Shown: positions 26,218 through 35,300 of the stretch, piece by piece
How the letters are laid out: each line of letters opens with the position of its first letter
Position numbering within the stretch: the stretch's first letter is position 1
Assembly: GCA_964420835.1 (NCBI GenBank)
Contig: CAYQUO010000002.1
Coordinates: 62,001 to 126,000, forward strand
Source of the DNA: CAYQUO01 sp964420835
Lineage (GTDB): Bacteria > Chloroflexota > Anaerolineae > Anaerolineales > Anaerolineaceae
Reading direction: 5' to 3'
Length of the DNA stretch: 64,000 nucleotides
The notes under the pieces: generated by a model
The model's database searches: none
The model's input: the letters and a program-made list of their open reading frames with translations, nothing else
Told to the model about the DNA's origin: nothing
Translations under genes and position numbers: made by a program

Positions 26218-27326
26218 ACCAACGCAGCCACCCCGCCCCGGCGAACGGGGAGGAAACCCTCCTGCGGTTGGAACGGGTGAACAAGGTCTTCAAGGTCGCT
26301 TCAGGAGAAGCCCACGTGCTGAAGGACGTCTCCGTGACCATCCGGCAGGGCGAGTTCGTCAGCATCGTCGGCCGCTCTGGGAGCGGCAAGTCGACCCTGA
26401 TCAACATGATGACCGGCATTGACCACCCGACCTCCGGCACGGTCCGGGTGGGCAGCGTCCGGCTCGACCGGTTGAGCGAGGGGAAACTCTCCGTCTGGCG
26501 GGGTTCCATCATGGGGGTGGTCTTCCAGTTCTTCCAACTGCTGCCCATGCTGACGCTTTTGGAGAACATCCTGCTGCCCATGGATTTTGCCGGCCGCATT
26601 CACCCTGCCGAACGCGAGCGGCGGGCCCGCCACCTGCTGGCGCTGGTGGAATTGGAGGGCTGCGCCGACCTGCTCCCGGCCGAACTTTCCGGAGGACAGC
26701 AGCAGAGCGCGGCTGTGGCCCGCTCGCTGGCCAACGACCCGCCGATCATCATGGCTGACGAACCGACTGGCAACCTCGATTCCCGCAGCGCCGAAAAGGT
26801 CTTTGGGATCTTCGAGCAATTGGCCGCCCAGGGAAAGACCATCCTGATGGTGACCCACGATGAAGGCCTGTCGCGGCGGGCGCGGCGCAGGCTGGTGATC
26901 GCCGACGGTGAACTGCTGAATGAACACATTACCAGGGCTTTTCCCTCCCTGCCCCACTCCGAGTTGTTAAGGTTGTCTCATGCGGTGCAGCCCTTTGGGC
27001 TCTCAGCCGGGGAATCACTGGCCCTTGGAAGGGGGCCGCTGCTGGCGTGGGCAACAAGGGGGGAACTGGTGATGGAGGAACCGGGGCCTCCCATGCCCGC
27101 CCGGGAATGGCAACCGTTAAGCGTTACCGGCAGCCGGTTGGAGGGACCACCGGAGGTGATCATCCGCAGCCCGGGCGGGGCGATGGGCATGCAGGCCAGC
27201 GGCCCGGCACTTTCTGCCCTGCTGGATCAGGCCCCCGCCCTGGAACGCCTGCTGTCGGAGCAGGCAGCCATGCAACCGAAGGGGGGCACAAACGCCAGGC
27301 GGAGGGGAAGGGAAAAGCCGCGATGA
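26214..27326 (+). CDS. ABC ATP-binding protein with a C-terminal extension
   Basis: A 370-residue ATPase. The ABC domain covers about residues 15-240: Walker A GRSGSGKST, signature LSGGQQQSAAVARS, Walker B IIMADEPT, H-loop MVTHDEG. In most relatives the signature continues QQQRVAIAR; here the Arg is Ser. About 120 extra residues follow with no similarity I can name, rich in Pro, Gly and Ala (EPGPPMPAREWQPL, then LLDQAPALERLLSEQAAMQP) and ending in a basic tail. The extension may contact the permease or a regulator. It overlaps both neighbours by ATGA junctions. Confidence 0.85.
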   Translation: MNQRSHPAPANGEETLLRLERVNKVFKVASGEAHVLKDVSVTIRQGEFVSIVGRSGSGKSTLINMMTGIDHPTSGTVRVGSVRLDRLSEGKLSVWRGSIMGVVFQFFQLLPMLTLLENILLPMDFAGRIHPAERERRARHLLALVELEGCADLLPAELSGGQQQSAAVARSLANDPPIIMADEPTGNLDSRSAEKVFGIFEQLAAQGKTILMVTHDEGLSRRARRRLVIADGELLNEHITRAFPSLPHSELLRLSHAVQPFGLSAGESLALGRGPLLAWATRGELVMEEPGPPMPAREWQPLSVTGSRLEGPPEVIIRSPGGAMGMQASGPALSALLDQAPALERLLSEQAAMQPKGGTNARRRGREKPR

Positions 27327-29725
27327 ACCTTCGCCCCCGCTGGAAAAAAGCGTTGGCCGACCTTAAGGCCAACCCGGTGCGCACCGTGCTGGTGATCCTT
27401 TCCATTGCTGTTGGTTTGTTCGCCCTCGGTGTCATCACCAACCTGATGGAGAACTCCTCCCATTCCATGAGGCTGGGTTACCAGGGCATCAGCCCGGCCA
27501 ATATCACCATCAAAGCCGGCAACTTTGATTGGGAACTGGCCGAGAACGTGGCTCGGATGGAAGAGGTGCAGGATGCCCTGGGAATACGTGAGTTCCAGAT
27601 CCGCCTGATGGACAGCGGGGGACAATGGCGCCCCTTGAACATGCGGGCCATCCCCAACATCCACCAGTTGCGCATCAACATCCCCTACCTGATGGAGGGC
27701 AGTTGGCCCCCGAACGACCAGGAACTGGTGATCGACAGCCACAAGCAGGCGGAACTGGGCCTGCAAATTGGCGACCTGGTGACCCTGGAACTGCCCTCCG
27801 GGAAGACACGCAGGATGAAACTGGTGGGCGTGGTGCAGGACCAATCCATTGGCGCCTCGGGGCTGGGCGGGGGATATTTCGTGGCCCCGGCCACGGGCTA
27901 TATCACCGCTGAAACCCTTCCCTGGCTGGGTCAGCCCAAAACGTTCAACACGCTTTTCGTCAGCCTGCGCCAGGGCCAACTGGATGAACCGTGGATACAG
28001 GCAATGGCGCTCAAGGTGAAGGATCGGGTGGAAAAGCACGGTGTTGTGGTCAACAGCACCTTGACCGGCCGGTCTGACGATCACCCCAACCTGACCTACC
28101 TGCACGCCATCGGCGGCATCCTGCTGGTCATTGGGGTGCTCATCGTCTTCCTGAGCGGCACCCTGATCACCAACACCCTCGCCGCCCTGCTGAACCAGCA
28201 GGTGCGCCACATCGGGATCATGAAGATGGTGGGGGCAAGGCGGCCTCATATCGTTTCCATCTATTTTGCCCTCATCCTTGCCTATGGCCTGGTGGCCCTG
28301 GGCATTTCGCTGCCCCTGTCGTACCAGGCGGCGGCAGCCCTGCTGGATTATCTTTGCGTGCACATCAACTACCGGGTGGTCAACTTCCACCCCTCCCTTT
28401 TCGCGACCGGAACACAGGTGCTGGTGGCGCTGCTGGTGCCCCTGGCGGCCGGGGCCATGCCCGTGCTGCGCGGCTCGCGCATCAGCGTCCAGGAGGCGCT
28501 CAGCGGTGTCCCCGCCCAGCAGGGACGCCGGCCGGGGGCCAGCCTGCGCCTGCGCCGCGGCCTGCCCAGGCCGCTGCTGATCTCCCTGCGCAACACCTTT
28601 CGGCAGCGGGTGCGGCTGGCACTGACGCTGCTGACGCTCAGCCTGGGCGGGGCCATGTTCATTTCCACGTTCAATGTCAGGGCTTCGCTGGACAACCACA
28701 TTGGGCATATCGTACAATATTTCCTGGCGGACGTGAACCTGGTTCTTCAGTATCCCTCCCGCTTGGAGGCGGTGGAAGAGGCGCTGATGCAGGTGGAGGG
28801 GGTGGCCGCCGTGGAAGGCTGGGCGGCCGCCCAGGGCGAGATCGTCTTCGCGGACGGCACCACGGGGGAAACCGTCAGCATCCTCGGCCCGCCGGCGGAC
28901 ACCCGCCTGGTGGAGCCCACCCTAATGGAAGGGGAGTGGATCCAGCCGGGTGACCGCTACACCATAACCCTGAACGAGAACTTCCGGGCGCGGTTCCCAC
29001 GGATGAAACCCGGCGACACCATCCGCCTGAAATTGTACGGCCTGGAGCGCGATTGGACCGTGCGCGGTTTTTTCCGCATGGCCGGCAAGAGTGGGGGGTA
29101 CCTGGCCTACACGGATTTTGAATCCTTGGGCCGGGAGACGCACATGGCCAACCGGGCATCCAATTTCCGCATCAGGTCGTCCAGCCCGGGTTTGGATGCC
29201 GCCGGCCAGAAGGAACTGGGCAGGCGGGTGGAAGCCTTTTTGCGCGCCCGGGGTTACCAGGTGCGGGAAGTGACCGCCGGCATGGCCTTGATCGAATCCA
29301 CCACCGACGGGTTGAACGTGCTGACGACCTTCCTGTTGATCATGGCACTGCTGACGGCGCTGGTGGGGGGCATTGGGCTGGCGGGGACGATGAGCCTGAA
29401 TGTGATGGAGCGCACCCGCGAGATCGGCGTGATGCGCGCCATCGGCGCGGCGGACGGCATGATCGCCCTCATGATCCTCGTGGAGGGGCTGCTTATCGGC
29501 CTGATCTCCTGGGCGGCGGGGAGCCTGCTGGCCTTCCCCATCAGCCGCATCCTGGGGGATGTGATCGGCTGGGCCGTGTTCGACAGCGGCCTGCCCTTCG
29601 CCTTCAACCGGGTGGGGGTTCTGCTGTGGCTGGGGCTGGTGGCCCTGCTGGCGGTAACCGCCAGCCTGCTGCCGGCCCGCAACGCCGTGCGCCTGACCAT
29701 CCGCGAAGTGCTGGCGTACGAATAG
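27323..29725 (+). CDS. Large ABC transporter permease with two FtsX domains
   Basis: An 800-residue permease starting at ATG 27323, overlapping the ATPase stop; the frame upstream of this is a shadow of the ATPase gene. It has an N-terminal helix (VRTVLVILSIAVGLFALGVI), a first extracytoplasmic domain, three helices around residues 265-400, then a second core domain and three C-terminal helices with MERTREIGVMRAIGAADGMI. This duplicated FtsX layout is that of DUF214-type permeases in exporters without a separate adaptor. No adaptor gene is adjacent. Substrate unknown. Confidence 0.88.
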   Translation: MNLRPRWKKALADLKANPVRTVLVILSIAVGLFALGVITNLMENSSHSMRLGYQGISPANITIKAGNFDWELAENVARMEEVQDALGIREFQIRLMDSGGQWRPLNMRAIPNIHQLRINIPYLMEGSWPPNDQELVIDSHKQAELGLQIGDLVTLELPSGKTRRMKLVGVVQDQSIGASGLGGGYFVAPATGYITAETLPWLGQPKTFNTLFVSLRQGQLDEPWIQAMALKVKDRVEKHGVVVNSTLTGRSDDHPNLTYLHAIGGILLVIGVLIVFLSGTLITNTLAALLNQQVRHIGIMKMVGARRPHIVSIYFALILAYGLVALGISLPLSYQAAAALLDYLCVHINYRVVNFHPSLFATGTQVLVALLVPLAAGAMPVLRGSRISVQEALSGVPAQQGRRPGASLRLRRGLPRPLLISLRNTFRQRVRLALTLLTLSLGGAMFISTFNVRASLDNHIGHIVQYFLADVNLVLQYPSRLEAVEEALMQVEGVAAVEGWAAAQGEIVFADGTTGETVSILGPPADTRLVEPTLMEGEWIQPGDRYTITLNENFRARFPRMKPGDTIRLKLYGLERDWTVRGFFRMAGKSGGYLAYTDFESLGRETHMANRASNFRIRSSSPGLDAAGQKELGRRVEAFLRARGYQVREVTAGMALIESTTDGLNVLTTFLLIMALLTALVGGIGLAGTMSLNVMERTREIGVMRAIGAADGMIALMILVEGLLIGLISWAAGSLLAFPISRILGDVIGWAVFDSGLPFAFNRVGVLLWLGLVALLAVTASLLPARNAVRLTIREVLAYE

Positions 29726-29766
29726 GGACGATTTAATTACAGGTCGCCGGGTTCCCTTGGGCTCCC

Positions 29767-30834
29767 TTATTCGGATCTCGGGGCGATCTTTACCTTCTCC
29801 AGCGCCTGGAGGAATTCCTCGATCTCGGGGAGTTGGACGTCCTCCACCTTGCCGGCGTCGCACATTTCGGCCATTCCGGGCTGGATGGGCAGGCGAGCCA
29901 CTGGCAGATCCATGCCGGCAGCCTGGCGGATGCCATCCAGGTGGCTGGGACCGAAGATCTCATGGCTGCTGCCGCAATCCGGGCACTTGAAGTAACTCAT
30001 GTTCTCCACCACGCCCAGGATGGGGATGTTCAGTTGGGTCAGCATGGACATGGCCTTGCGCACCACCAGCACGGCCAGGTCCTGCGGGGTGGTGACGAGG
30101 ACAACCCCGCTGAGGGGCAGCGATTGAACCACCGTCAGGGCGGCGTCCGAGGTGCCGGGGGGCAGATCAACGAACAGCGTATCCAGTTTTCCCCACAGGG
30201 TTTGATTCCAGAACTGCTGGATGGCGCTGGAGATGAGGGGGCCGCGCCAAATGACCGCCGTATCGTCGTTTTGCACCAGCAGGTTGGTGGAAATGACGCG
30301 GATCCCCAGGCAGGTGACCGCCGGCAGCATGCCCTGGTCACCCCCCCGCAGCCCGCCGGGGGGCAGGCCGAAGAGTTTGGGGATGCTGGGGCCGGTGATG
30401 TCGGCGTCCAGCACACCGATCTTCCTCCCCTGGCGGGCCAGGGCTGAGGCCATCAAGGCGGTCACCGAAGACTTGCCAACCCCGCCCTTGCCGCTCATCA
30501 CGGCGATCATCCGGTCGACCTTGTTCAGTTCGGCCAATTTGGGGTAAAGGGGCATATTGTTGCCCATGAGCGCCTTGCGCTCCTCCGGCGTCATCGAGCC
30601 GAAGTTGACCTTCACAGCCGTCACGCCAGGCAGTTCGCGGATGGCGCGTTCCGCATCGGCTGCCATCTGGTTGCGCAGGGGGCAGGAGGGAATGGTCAAA
30701 ACGAGCGTGAAACTGACCGTACCATCAGCGGCAATATCCAGATCGCGCACCATTTTCAGTTCCACCAGGCTGCGGTGCAGCTCGGGGTCCATCACCTTGT
30801 TCAGGGCTTCCATCACCTGTTCTTTTGTAGGCAT
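29767..30834 (-). CDS. Mrp/NBP35-type P-loop ATPase, iron-sulfur carrier
   Basis: A 355-residue ApbC/Mrp family protein. The N-terminal 80 residues form a MIP18/DUF59 domain (MDPELHRSLVELKMVRDL). The P-loop domain begins with the deviant Walker A GKGGVGKSS, followed by DADITGPSIPKLFG and VDLPPGTSDAALTVVQ. Near the C-terminus, YFKCPDCGSSHEIFG has the CxxC that binds a bridging [4Fe-4S] cluster between subunits. It delivers Fe-S clusters to apoproteins. ATG 30834 has GGAGAG upstream; the frame extends to 30903 without support. Several Fe-S proteins are encoded in the window. Confidence 0.92.
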   Translation of the reverse strand: MPTKEQVMEALNKVMDPELHRSLVELKMVRDLDIAADGTVSFTLVLTIPSCPLRNQMAADAERAIRELPGVTAVKVNFGSMTPEERKALMGNNMPLYPKLAELNKVDRMIAVMSGKGGVGKSSVTALMASALARQGRKIGVLDADITGPSIPKLFGLPPGGLRGGDQGMLPAVTCLGIRVISTNLLVQNDDTAVIWRGPLISSAIQQFWNQTLWGKLDTLFVDLPPGTSDAALTVVQSLPLSGVVLVTTPQDLAVLVVRKAMSMLTQLNIPILGVVENMSYFKCPDCGSSHEIFGPSHLDGIRQAAGMDLPVARLPIQPGMAEMCDAGKVEDVQLPEIEEFLQALEKVKIAPRSE

Positions 30835-31461
30835 GTGCTCTCCATTTATAAAGAAGTAATGAAGCAATTCTACCGCAGGTTGCCGCGAATGTTGGGCAAA
30901 CATCTGGCAGGTTTGGCTGTGCCGGATAGGGCGGGAAGGGTTATTTTATGGGGTGTTTCGGCTGTCTGCCGTGGGATGCCGGGGGAAGAAGAAGGCGATG
31001 GGATTTTTCCACATCACTTTCCTTAATACCACTTGGGGGTGTTTTGCAACCATTTCCTCCCGTGTGCCGACCAGCTTGGGGATGACTGCCAGGCTCCGGT
31101 AACCCTGCCGGCCGGCGGGAACAACATGCCCGGGCGCCCAAGGTGCGCTTGCCCGGCAGGAAACCCCTTCCTATGCACCGGTGAAAACATACCATAATAT
31201 ATATTTCTCCGGGTCGCCGGGAAGGCGCGTTCGGCCTCCACATCTCCCTCCCACCTTGTTGTGCTCCTTAAGATCGCATTGTCCTCGGTGCCTGATCTTT
31301 GTGGTGTACCCTTTTGTTTGGATCGATCCGCTCCTCTTGTATGGCCAGTCCTCCAGGTTGATTGGACGTGCAGTACATAAAAATGAATTCTGGAATCCCC
31401 CATGCTATAATCTGGCGAGGTATCTTTTCAGAGGGAAGTGAAGGAGAGGAGCCGCCAGGCA
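30835..31461. other. Long non-coding gap with an extended -10 element
   Basis: About 625 bp between divergent genes. Minus-strand frames here have unlikely composition and no ribosome sites. An extended -10 (TGC-TATAAT, 31403-31411) lies 50 bp before the plus-strand membrane protein gene. The remainder contains GC-rich inverted segments around 31105-31160 but no structure I can name. Confidence 0.4.
31403..31411 (+). promoter_or_regulatory. Extended -10 promoter
   Basis: TGC-TATAAT with no clear -35, placed 50 bp ahead of the gene at 31462. Confidence 0.45.
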
Positions 31462-32130
31462 ATGAATGATATTCTGCTGAACATCCTTGTGCTGGGGGTT
31501 GCAATTGTGGTAGTTGTGGCGATCTTCCAGATGGTAAAAGGCCGAAGCAAAGCCATTGAGGAACAGTTGCGTTTGCTGGCTGCCCGCGAAGGGTGGACTT
31601 ATGAAGCCATCCACGAACGGCTTGTCAACGGATTTCGCATGCACACCGGCAAATGGCAGTTGGAAGCCCTTGCCCAGTCAACTGACCGGGAAGTGGGGTC
31701 CGGTTCCTCAGAAATCAGCCTGGAAACACGTTGGGAGGCAGACCTGCCCGGTCCGGTGGTGCTGATCGGCGGGCGGACCTCTTCCCCGAATTTGGGAAAA
31801 GCCGGGCAATTTCTTGTCCAACAGGTTCTCAGGCTGGCCCTGGGGAATGATGCCGATGGGCTGAACGAGGTGCAGGTGGGGGGCAGCAGCCTGCTTAAAC
31901 GCTACATGGTTTGGGCGCGTAACCCGCGAGATGCCGAGATCCTGCTCTCACCGGCTGTCCTCTCCCTTCTGCTCAATTGGAAAGGCAGGGAACCGGTGAT
32001 CACTCGTGCCGCCAACCGGCTGGTCATCCGGATTTGGGGTCAACGCTTGAATAAGCCCGGTGAAGTTCTTCTGCTGGTGCGGCTTGGCGAGGCGCTGCTG
32101 GCAGCCGGCGAAGATCGCGAAGGAGGATGA
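31462..32130 (+). CDS. Single-pass membrane protein of unknown function
   Basis: A 222-residue protein with one N-terminal helix (LLNILVLGVAIVVVVAIF) and a soluble cytoplasmic or external domain of about 190 residues. ATG 31462 lies behind GGAGAGGAG; the frame extends to a GTG at 31438 inside that ribosome site. The soluble part has repeated WxxE and strand-like patterns (LETRWEADLPGPVVLIGG, NRLVIRIWGQRL) and no catalytic motif that I recognise. Neighbours give no functional clue. Confidence 0.7.
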   Translation: MNDILLNILVLGVAIVVVVAIFQMVKGRSKAIEEQLRLLAAREGWTYEAIHERLVNGFRMHTGKWQLEALAQSTDREVGSGSSEISLETRWEADLPGPVVLIGGRTSSPNLGKAGQFLVQQVLRLALGNDADGLNEVQVGGSSLLKRYMVWARNPRDAEILLSPAVLSLLLNWKGREPVITRAANRLVIRIWGQRLNKPGEVLLLVRLGEALLAAGEDREGG

Positions 32131-32394
32131 GGGATGCAGGTGATCCTTCACAGCGTGCAGGCACGTTCCGAGTCGGCGGTTGCATTAAACCGGATTGGCT
32201 GTTCTCCCGGAGACCTGAATTGGATCTGTGTTGCAAAAGGCACTGGCAAATGGCCTTATTTTTAGACAGTTCTGTGCCATCTCCATGGCGGGCATCCAGA
32301 TGTTGGGGCGGATATCCGGCATGAAGACCGTTTTTCCTGCCGTTGATCCTGATCCTGTTCAGAAGCACCTGTATGCGGGGTTCCAGTCTCAGGC

Positions 32395-33225
32395 ATGTCC
32401 CATCAGATGGATAACGGCTTGACCTTCCGCTGGCTTGGGGTGGCTGGCATTGAACTGCGTTTGGGGGACGACATACTGGCGGTTGACCCCTTTTTTACCC
32501 GGCCAAAAGCCGTGCGCCTGATCGCCGGGCGCCGGGTGCGGCCGAATGTGCCGCTGGCATCCCGTTTCCTGCCTTCCTGCCACAGCCTGCTGGTGACCCA
32601 TCCCCATTACGATCACGTGATGGACGTTCCAGCCATCGCCATTCACATCGGTGCCAACGTGTACGGGTCACACAACACCTGTGAGTTGATGAAATTGCAA
32701 GGGGTGCCTGAAGGGCAGGTTCACCTGTTGAAGGTGGGTGAAGCCTTGCGGTGTGGAAACTTCAATGTTGAGGTCTACCCGGGGCAGCACATGCACATCC
32801 CGGCGGAAAAGGTGTTTAACGGGCCACTGCCAAAAAAACTGCGCATCCCGCTGCGCCTGTCCGATTATCGTATGGACGAGTGCTTCAGTTACCGGATCGA
32901 GGCCGCAGGGATCCGTTTGCTGGTTGGCTCACACCCGGTGCCGGCCGAGGTCCTTTTTACCATCCCCTTGAACCCAGCGATTAATTATGCGGTATTGCTG
33001 CCGGGTGTGCACCCCGCAGTGGTCATCCCCATCCATTGGGACCGGATGTTCCGGCCATTGGCCCGCTCACTGCGCCCAATGATGACGCTTTCCGGGCCTG
33101 GAAACCGGCTGCCCCGGAGGGTGAACCTGGAGACCTTTACCCGGCAGACCGAAAGCATTTTACCGGGAACCCGCGTACTCATCCCGTACATCTTTCGCGA
33201 TTACCGGATCCGGGATCTTCTCTGA
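32395..33225 (+). CDS. Metallo-beta-lactamase-fold hydrolase, UlaG-like
   Basis: A 276-residue protein. The metal site motif THPHYDHVMD (HxHxDH) is near residue 67 and a later His sits in QHMHIPAE. The N-terminal FRWLGVAGIELRLGDDILAVDPFF is typical of the COG2220/UlaG group of metal-dependent hydrolases. The substrate is not evident; members act on lactones, phosphodiesters or lipids. It is a single gene preceding pdxS by 160 bp, with a separate promoter between them. The 264 bp upstream of it contain no recognisable gene. Confidence 0.78.
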   Translation: MSHQMDNGLTFRWLGVAGIELRLGDDILAVDPFFTRPKAVRLIAGRRVRPNVPLASRFLPSCHSLLVTHPHYDHVMDVPAIAIHIGANVYGSHNTCELMKLQGVPEGQVHLLKVGEALRCGNFNVEVYPGQHMHIPAEKVFNGPLPKKLRIPLRLSDYRMDECFSYRIEAAGIRLLVGSHPVPAEVLFTIPLNPAINYAVLLPGVHPAVVIPIHWDRMFRPLARSLRPMMTLSGPGNRLPRRVNLETFTRQTESILPGTRVLIPYIFRDYRIRDLL

Positions 33226-33319
33226 ACCCCGCTAGGCTTGGCTCCCATAAGCTGGTTTGTCCTTTCTTGATGAACAGGCGCTTAATGCCTAAAACCCAGC
33301 CTTGCCGGGTAATTATTCT

Positions 33320-33347
33320 TTTACAGGTTTTAATAGGGTGGTAAAAT
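33320..33347 (+). promoter_or_regulatory. pdxS promoter
   Basis: TTTACA (33320-33325), 16-bp spacer, TAAAAT (33342-33347), about 38 bp ahead of the pdxS start. Confidence 0.6.
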
Positions 33348-33385
33348 CCATTCACGGTTTGAACAGCAAGTGTAAGGAGCAACGA

Positions 33386-34273
33386 ATGGAACAGGAAGTG
33401 GCGACATTTACAGTTAAAAAGGGCCTGGCCCAAATGCTGAAGGGCGGGGTCATTATGGACGTGGTCACCCCCGAACACGCCCGGATCGCTGAAGACGCCG
33501 GGGCTGTGGCGGTTATGGCGCTGGAACGCGTTCCGGCTGATATTCGCGCCACAGGCGGGGTTGCCCGCATGAGCGATCCGGAACTGATCCTGAAGATCAT
33601 GGATAGCGTTTCCATCCCGGTGATGGCCAAGTGCCGCATCGGGCACTTTGTGGAAGCCCAGATCCTGGAAGCGTTGGGCGTGGATTACATTGATGAATCC
33701 GAGGTGCTGACCCCGGCGGATGAAGCCCATCACATCAACAAGGGACCTTTTAAGGTGCCTTTTGTTTGTGGTGCGCGCAACCTTGGCGAAGCCTTGCGGA
33801 GGCTGGGCGAAGGGGCAGCCATGATCCGCACCAAAGGTGAAGCCGGGACGGGAGACGTGGTGGAGGCCGTCCGGCATGCCCGTGCCGTGTTGGGGGAGAT
33901 TCGCCGGCTGCAAAGCATGCCCAAAGAGGAGTGGATGGCTTTTGCCAAGGAGATTGGTGCACCGTACGAACTGCTGGTAGAAACAGCCCGTCTGGGCAGG
34001 CTGCCGGTGGTCAATTTTGCCGCCGGAGGCATTGCCACCCCGGCGGATGCTGCGCTGATGATGCAATTGGGCCTGGATGGTGTCTTCGTGGGTTCCGGTA
34101 TCTTTAAATCGGGCGATCCGGCCAAACGGGCGGCTGCAATTGTCAAGGGTGTTACCCATTATAAGGATGCCAAGGCCCTGGTAGAGATCAGCCGCAACCT
34201 CGGTGAGCCGATGGTAGGGCGGCAGATAAACTCCATCCCCGAGGCCGAGCTGCTTGCCGGACGCGGCTGGTGA
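33386..34273 (+). CDS. pdxS: Pyridoxal 5'-phosphate synthase subunit PdxS
   Basis: A 295-residue PdxS, the (beta/alpha)8 synthase that builds pyridoxal 5'-phosphate from ribose 5-phosphate, glyceraldehyde 3-phosphate and ammonia. Family wording is clear: GGVIMDVVTPEHARIAEDAG, MALERVPADIRATGGVARM, and VDYIDESEVLTPADE with the catalytic lysines downstream (HINKGPFKVPFVCG). ATG 33386 follows AAGGAGC. pdxT starts 3 bp after its stop, so the glutaminase and synthase are co-translated. Length matches the family. Confidence 0.97.
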   Translation: MEQEVATFTVKKGLAQMLKGGVIMDVVTPEHARIAEDAGAVAVMALERVPADIRATGGVARMSDPELILKIMDSVSIPVMAKCRIGHFVEAQILEALGVDYIDESEVLTPADEAHHINKGPFKVPFVCGARNLGEALRRLGEGAAMIRTKGEAGTGDVVEAVRHARAVLGEIRRLQSMPKEEWMAFAKEIGAPYELLVETARLGRLPVVNFAAGGIATPADAALMMQLGLDGVFVGSGIFKSGDPAKRAAAIVKGVTHYKDAKALVEISRNLGEPMVGRQINSIPEAELLAGRGW

Positions 34274-34276
34274 TGC

Positions 34277-34855
34277 ATGAAGGTTGGCGTCCTCGCCCTG
34301 CAGGGCGATTTCAGTGAGCACCAGGCCATGCTGGCAAGCCTGGGTGTGGAAGCACCACAGGTGCGCAGGCCTGTTGACCTGGAAGAACTGGACGGGTTGA
34401 TCATCCCTGGCGGAGAATCCACCACCATTGGCAGACTGGCGGTGGATTATCACCTGCTGGAACCACTGCATGATTTTGGTCAAAACCACGGTATCTGGGG
34501 CACCTGTGCCGGCGCCATCTTTATTTCAAGGGATGTACACCACGACCAGCCGCTTCTTGGGTTGATGGACATCCAGGTGGCCCGCAATGCCTTCGGCCGC
34601 CAGTTGGAAAGTTTTGAAACCGACCTGGATGTGACGGACCTGCCTCCCGGCAACGGCAGGCAGCGACCTTTCCACGCCATTTTTATTCGGGCACCGTTGA
34701 TCGAGTCGGTTGGACCGGGGGTGCAGGTGGTTGCCAGACTGGCTGATGGGCGCATCGTCGCCGCCCGCCAGGGGCATCTGCTGGCCACATCGTTCCATCC
34801 CGAGTTGACGAAGGACGACCGTTTTCATCGTTACTTCCTGGAGATGATCCAATAA
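34277..34855 (+). CDS. pdxT: Pyridoxal 5'-phosphate synthase glutaminase subunit PdxT
   Basis: A 192-residue class I glutamine amidotransferase that supplies ammonia to PdxS. The oxyanion motif PGGESTTIGRL, the nucleophile Cys in WGTCAGAIFISR and the catalytic His/Glu pair in SFHPELTKD are all present. It begins MKVGVLALQGDFSEH, typical of PdxT. It directly follows pdxS in the same order as in most PdxST operons. Confidence 0.97.
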   Translation: MKVGVLALQGDFSEHQAMLASLGVEAPQVRRPVDLEELDGLIIPGGESTTIGRLAVDYHLLEPLHDFGQNHGIWGTCAGAIFISRDVHHDQPLLGLMDIQVARNAFGRQLESFETDLDVTDLPPGNGRQRPFHAIFIRAPLIESVGPGVQVVARLADGRIVAARQGHLLATSFHPELTKDDRFHRYFLEMIQ

Positions 34856-34873
34856 ACCACCATGTCAATGCCA

Positions 34874-34897
34874 CCCTCCTCCCAACTGGGTGGAGGG
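34874..34897 (+). terminator. Probable pdxST terminator
   Basis: A 10-bp stem with one mismatch (34874-34883 with 34888-34897), loop AACT, followed by a T-rich but interrupted stretch. It lies 19 bp after the pdxT stop. Confidence 0.5.
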
Positions 34898-35006
34898 ATT
34901 TCCTGTTCTTTCACATAGGCAAAGCCGGGTCCGGCTTCGCTGGTTCAGACATGCCGGCAAGGATTTACCCCTTTTGTGATCCAAAACGACAGTTTGGAAG
35001 GGCAGG

Positions 35007-35300
35007 TTGAAGCCATCCCCCCTCGAACGCGAGATTGCCCTGGCGCGACTGGTCATCCAGCGCTTGGAACGGCTGTCTGCCGATTCCATATACGCCCACC
35101 GCGCCAGCGGCTACCGCGGGGCGCTGGTCCGGTGTGCCGACGAGGTGGAAAACGCCGCACGTGCAGACCAGGAGACTCTTTTCCGGCTGCGCCACCTGAC
35201 CAGTGAGGGATTTCTCCTGCTCGAGGAAGCAGCAAGGGAGCTGACCGAGCTTCATCCGGTTGTGGAGGAACTGCGCCATCTCATGGAGGTACAGCCATGA
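35007..35300 (+). CDS. Small helical hypothetical protein coupled to azlC
   Basis: A 97-residue all-helical soluble protein that starts at TTG 35007 behind GGAAGGGCAGG. Its stop overlaps the azlC start by ATGA, which favours a real coupled gene. Sequence is rich in Arg, Glu and Leu (LEREIALARLVIQRLERL, LLLEEAARELTELHPVVEEL) without a named motif or cysteine ligand. It could be a small regulator or chaperone of the exporter, but nothing in the sequence proves that. Confidence 0.6.
   Translation: MKPSPLEREIALARLVIQRLERLSADSIYAHRASGYRGALVRCADEVENAARADQETLFRLRHLTSEGFLLLEEAARELTELHPVVEELRHLMEVQP

Noticed and set aside
27227..28717. Long open frame (496 codons) on the minus strand
   Set aside because: It lies wholly antisense to the ATPase and permease genes, is His/Gln-rich as expected of a reversed GC-rich frame, and has no ribosome site.
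31023..31403. Minus-strand frames in the 30.9-31.4 kb gap
   Set aside because: Composition is irregular, no ribosome site precedes them, and overlapping alternative frames are equally open.
33179..34489. Minus-strand open frame of 436 codons
   Set aside because: Antisense to pdxS and pdxT, whose plus-strand products are unmistakable.
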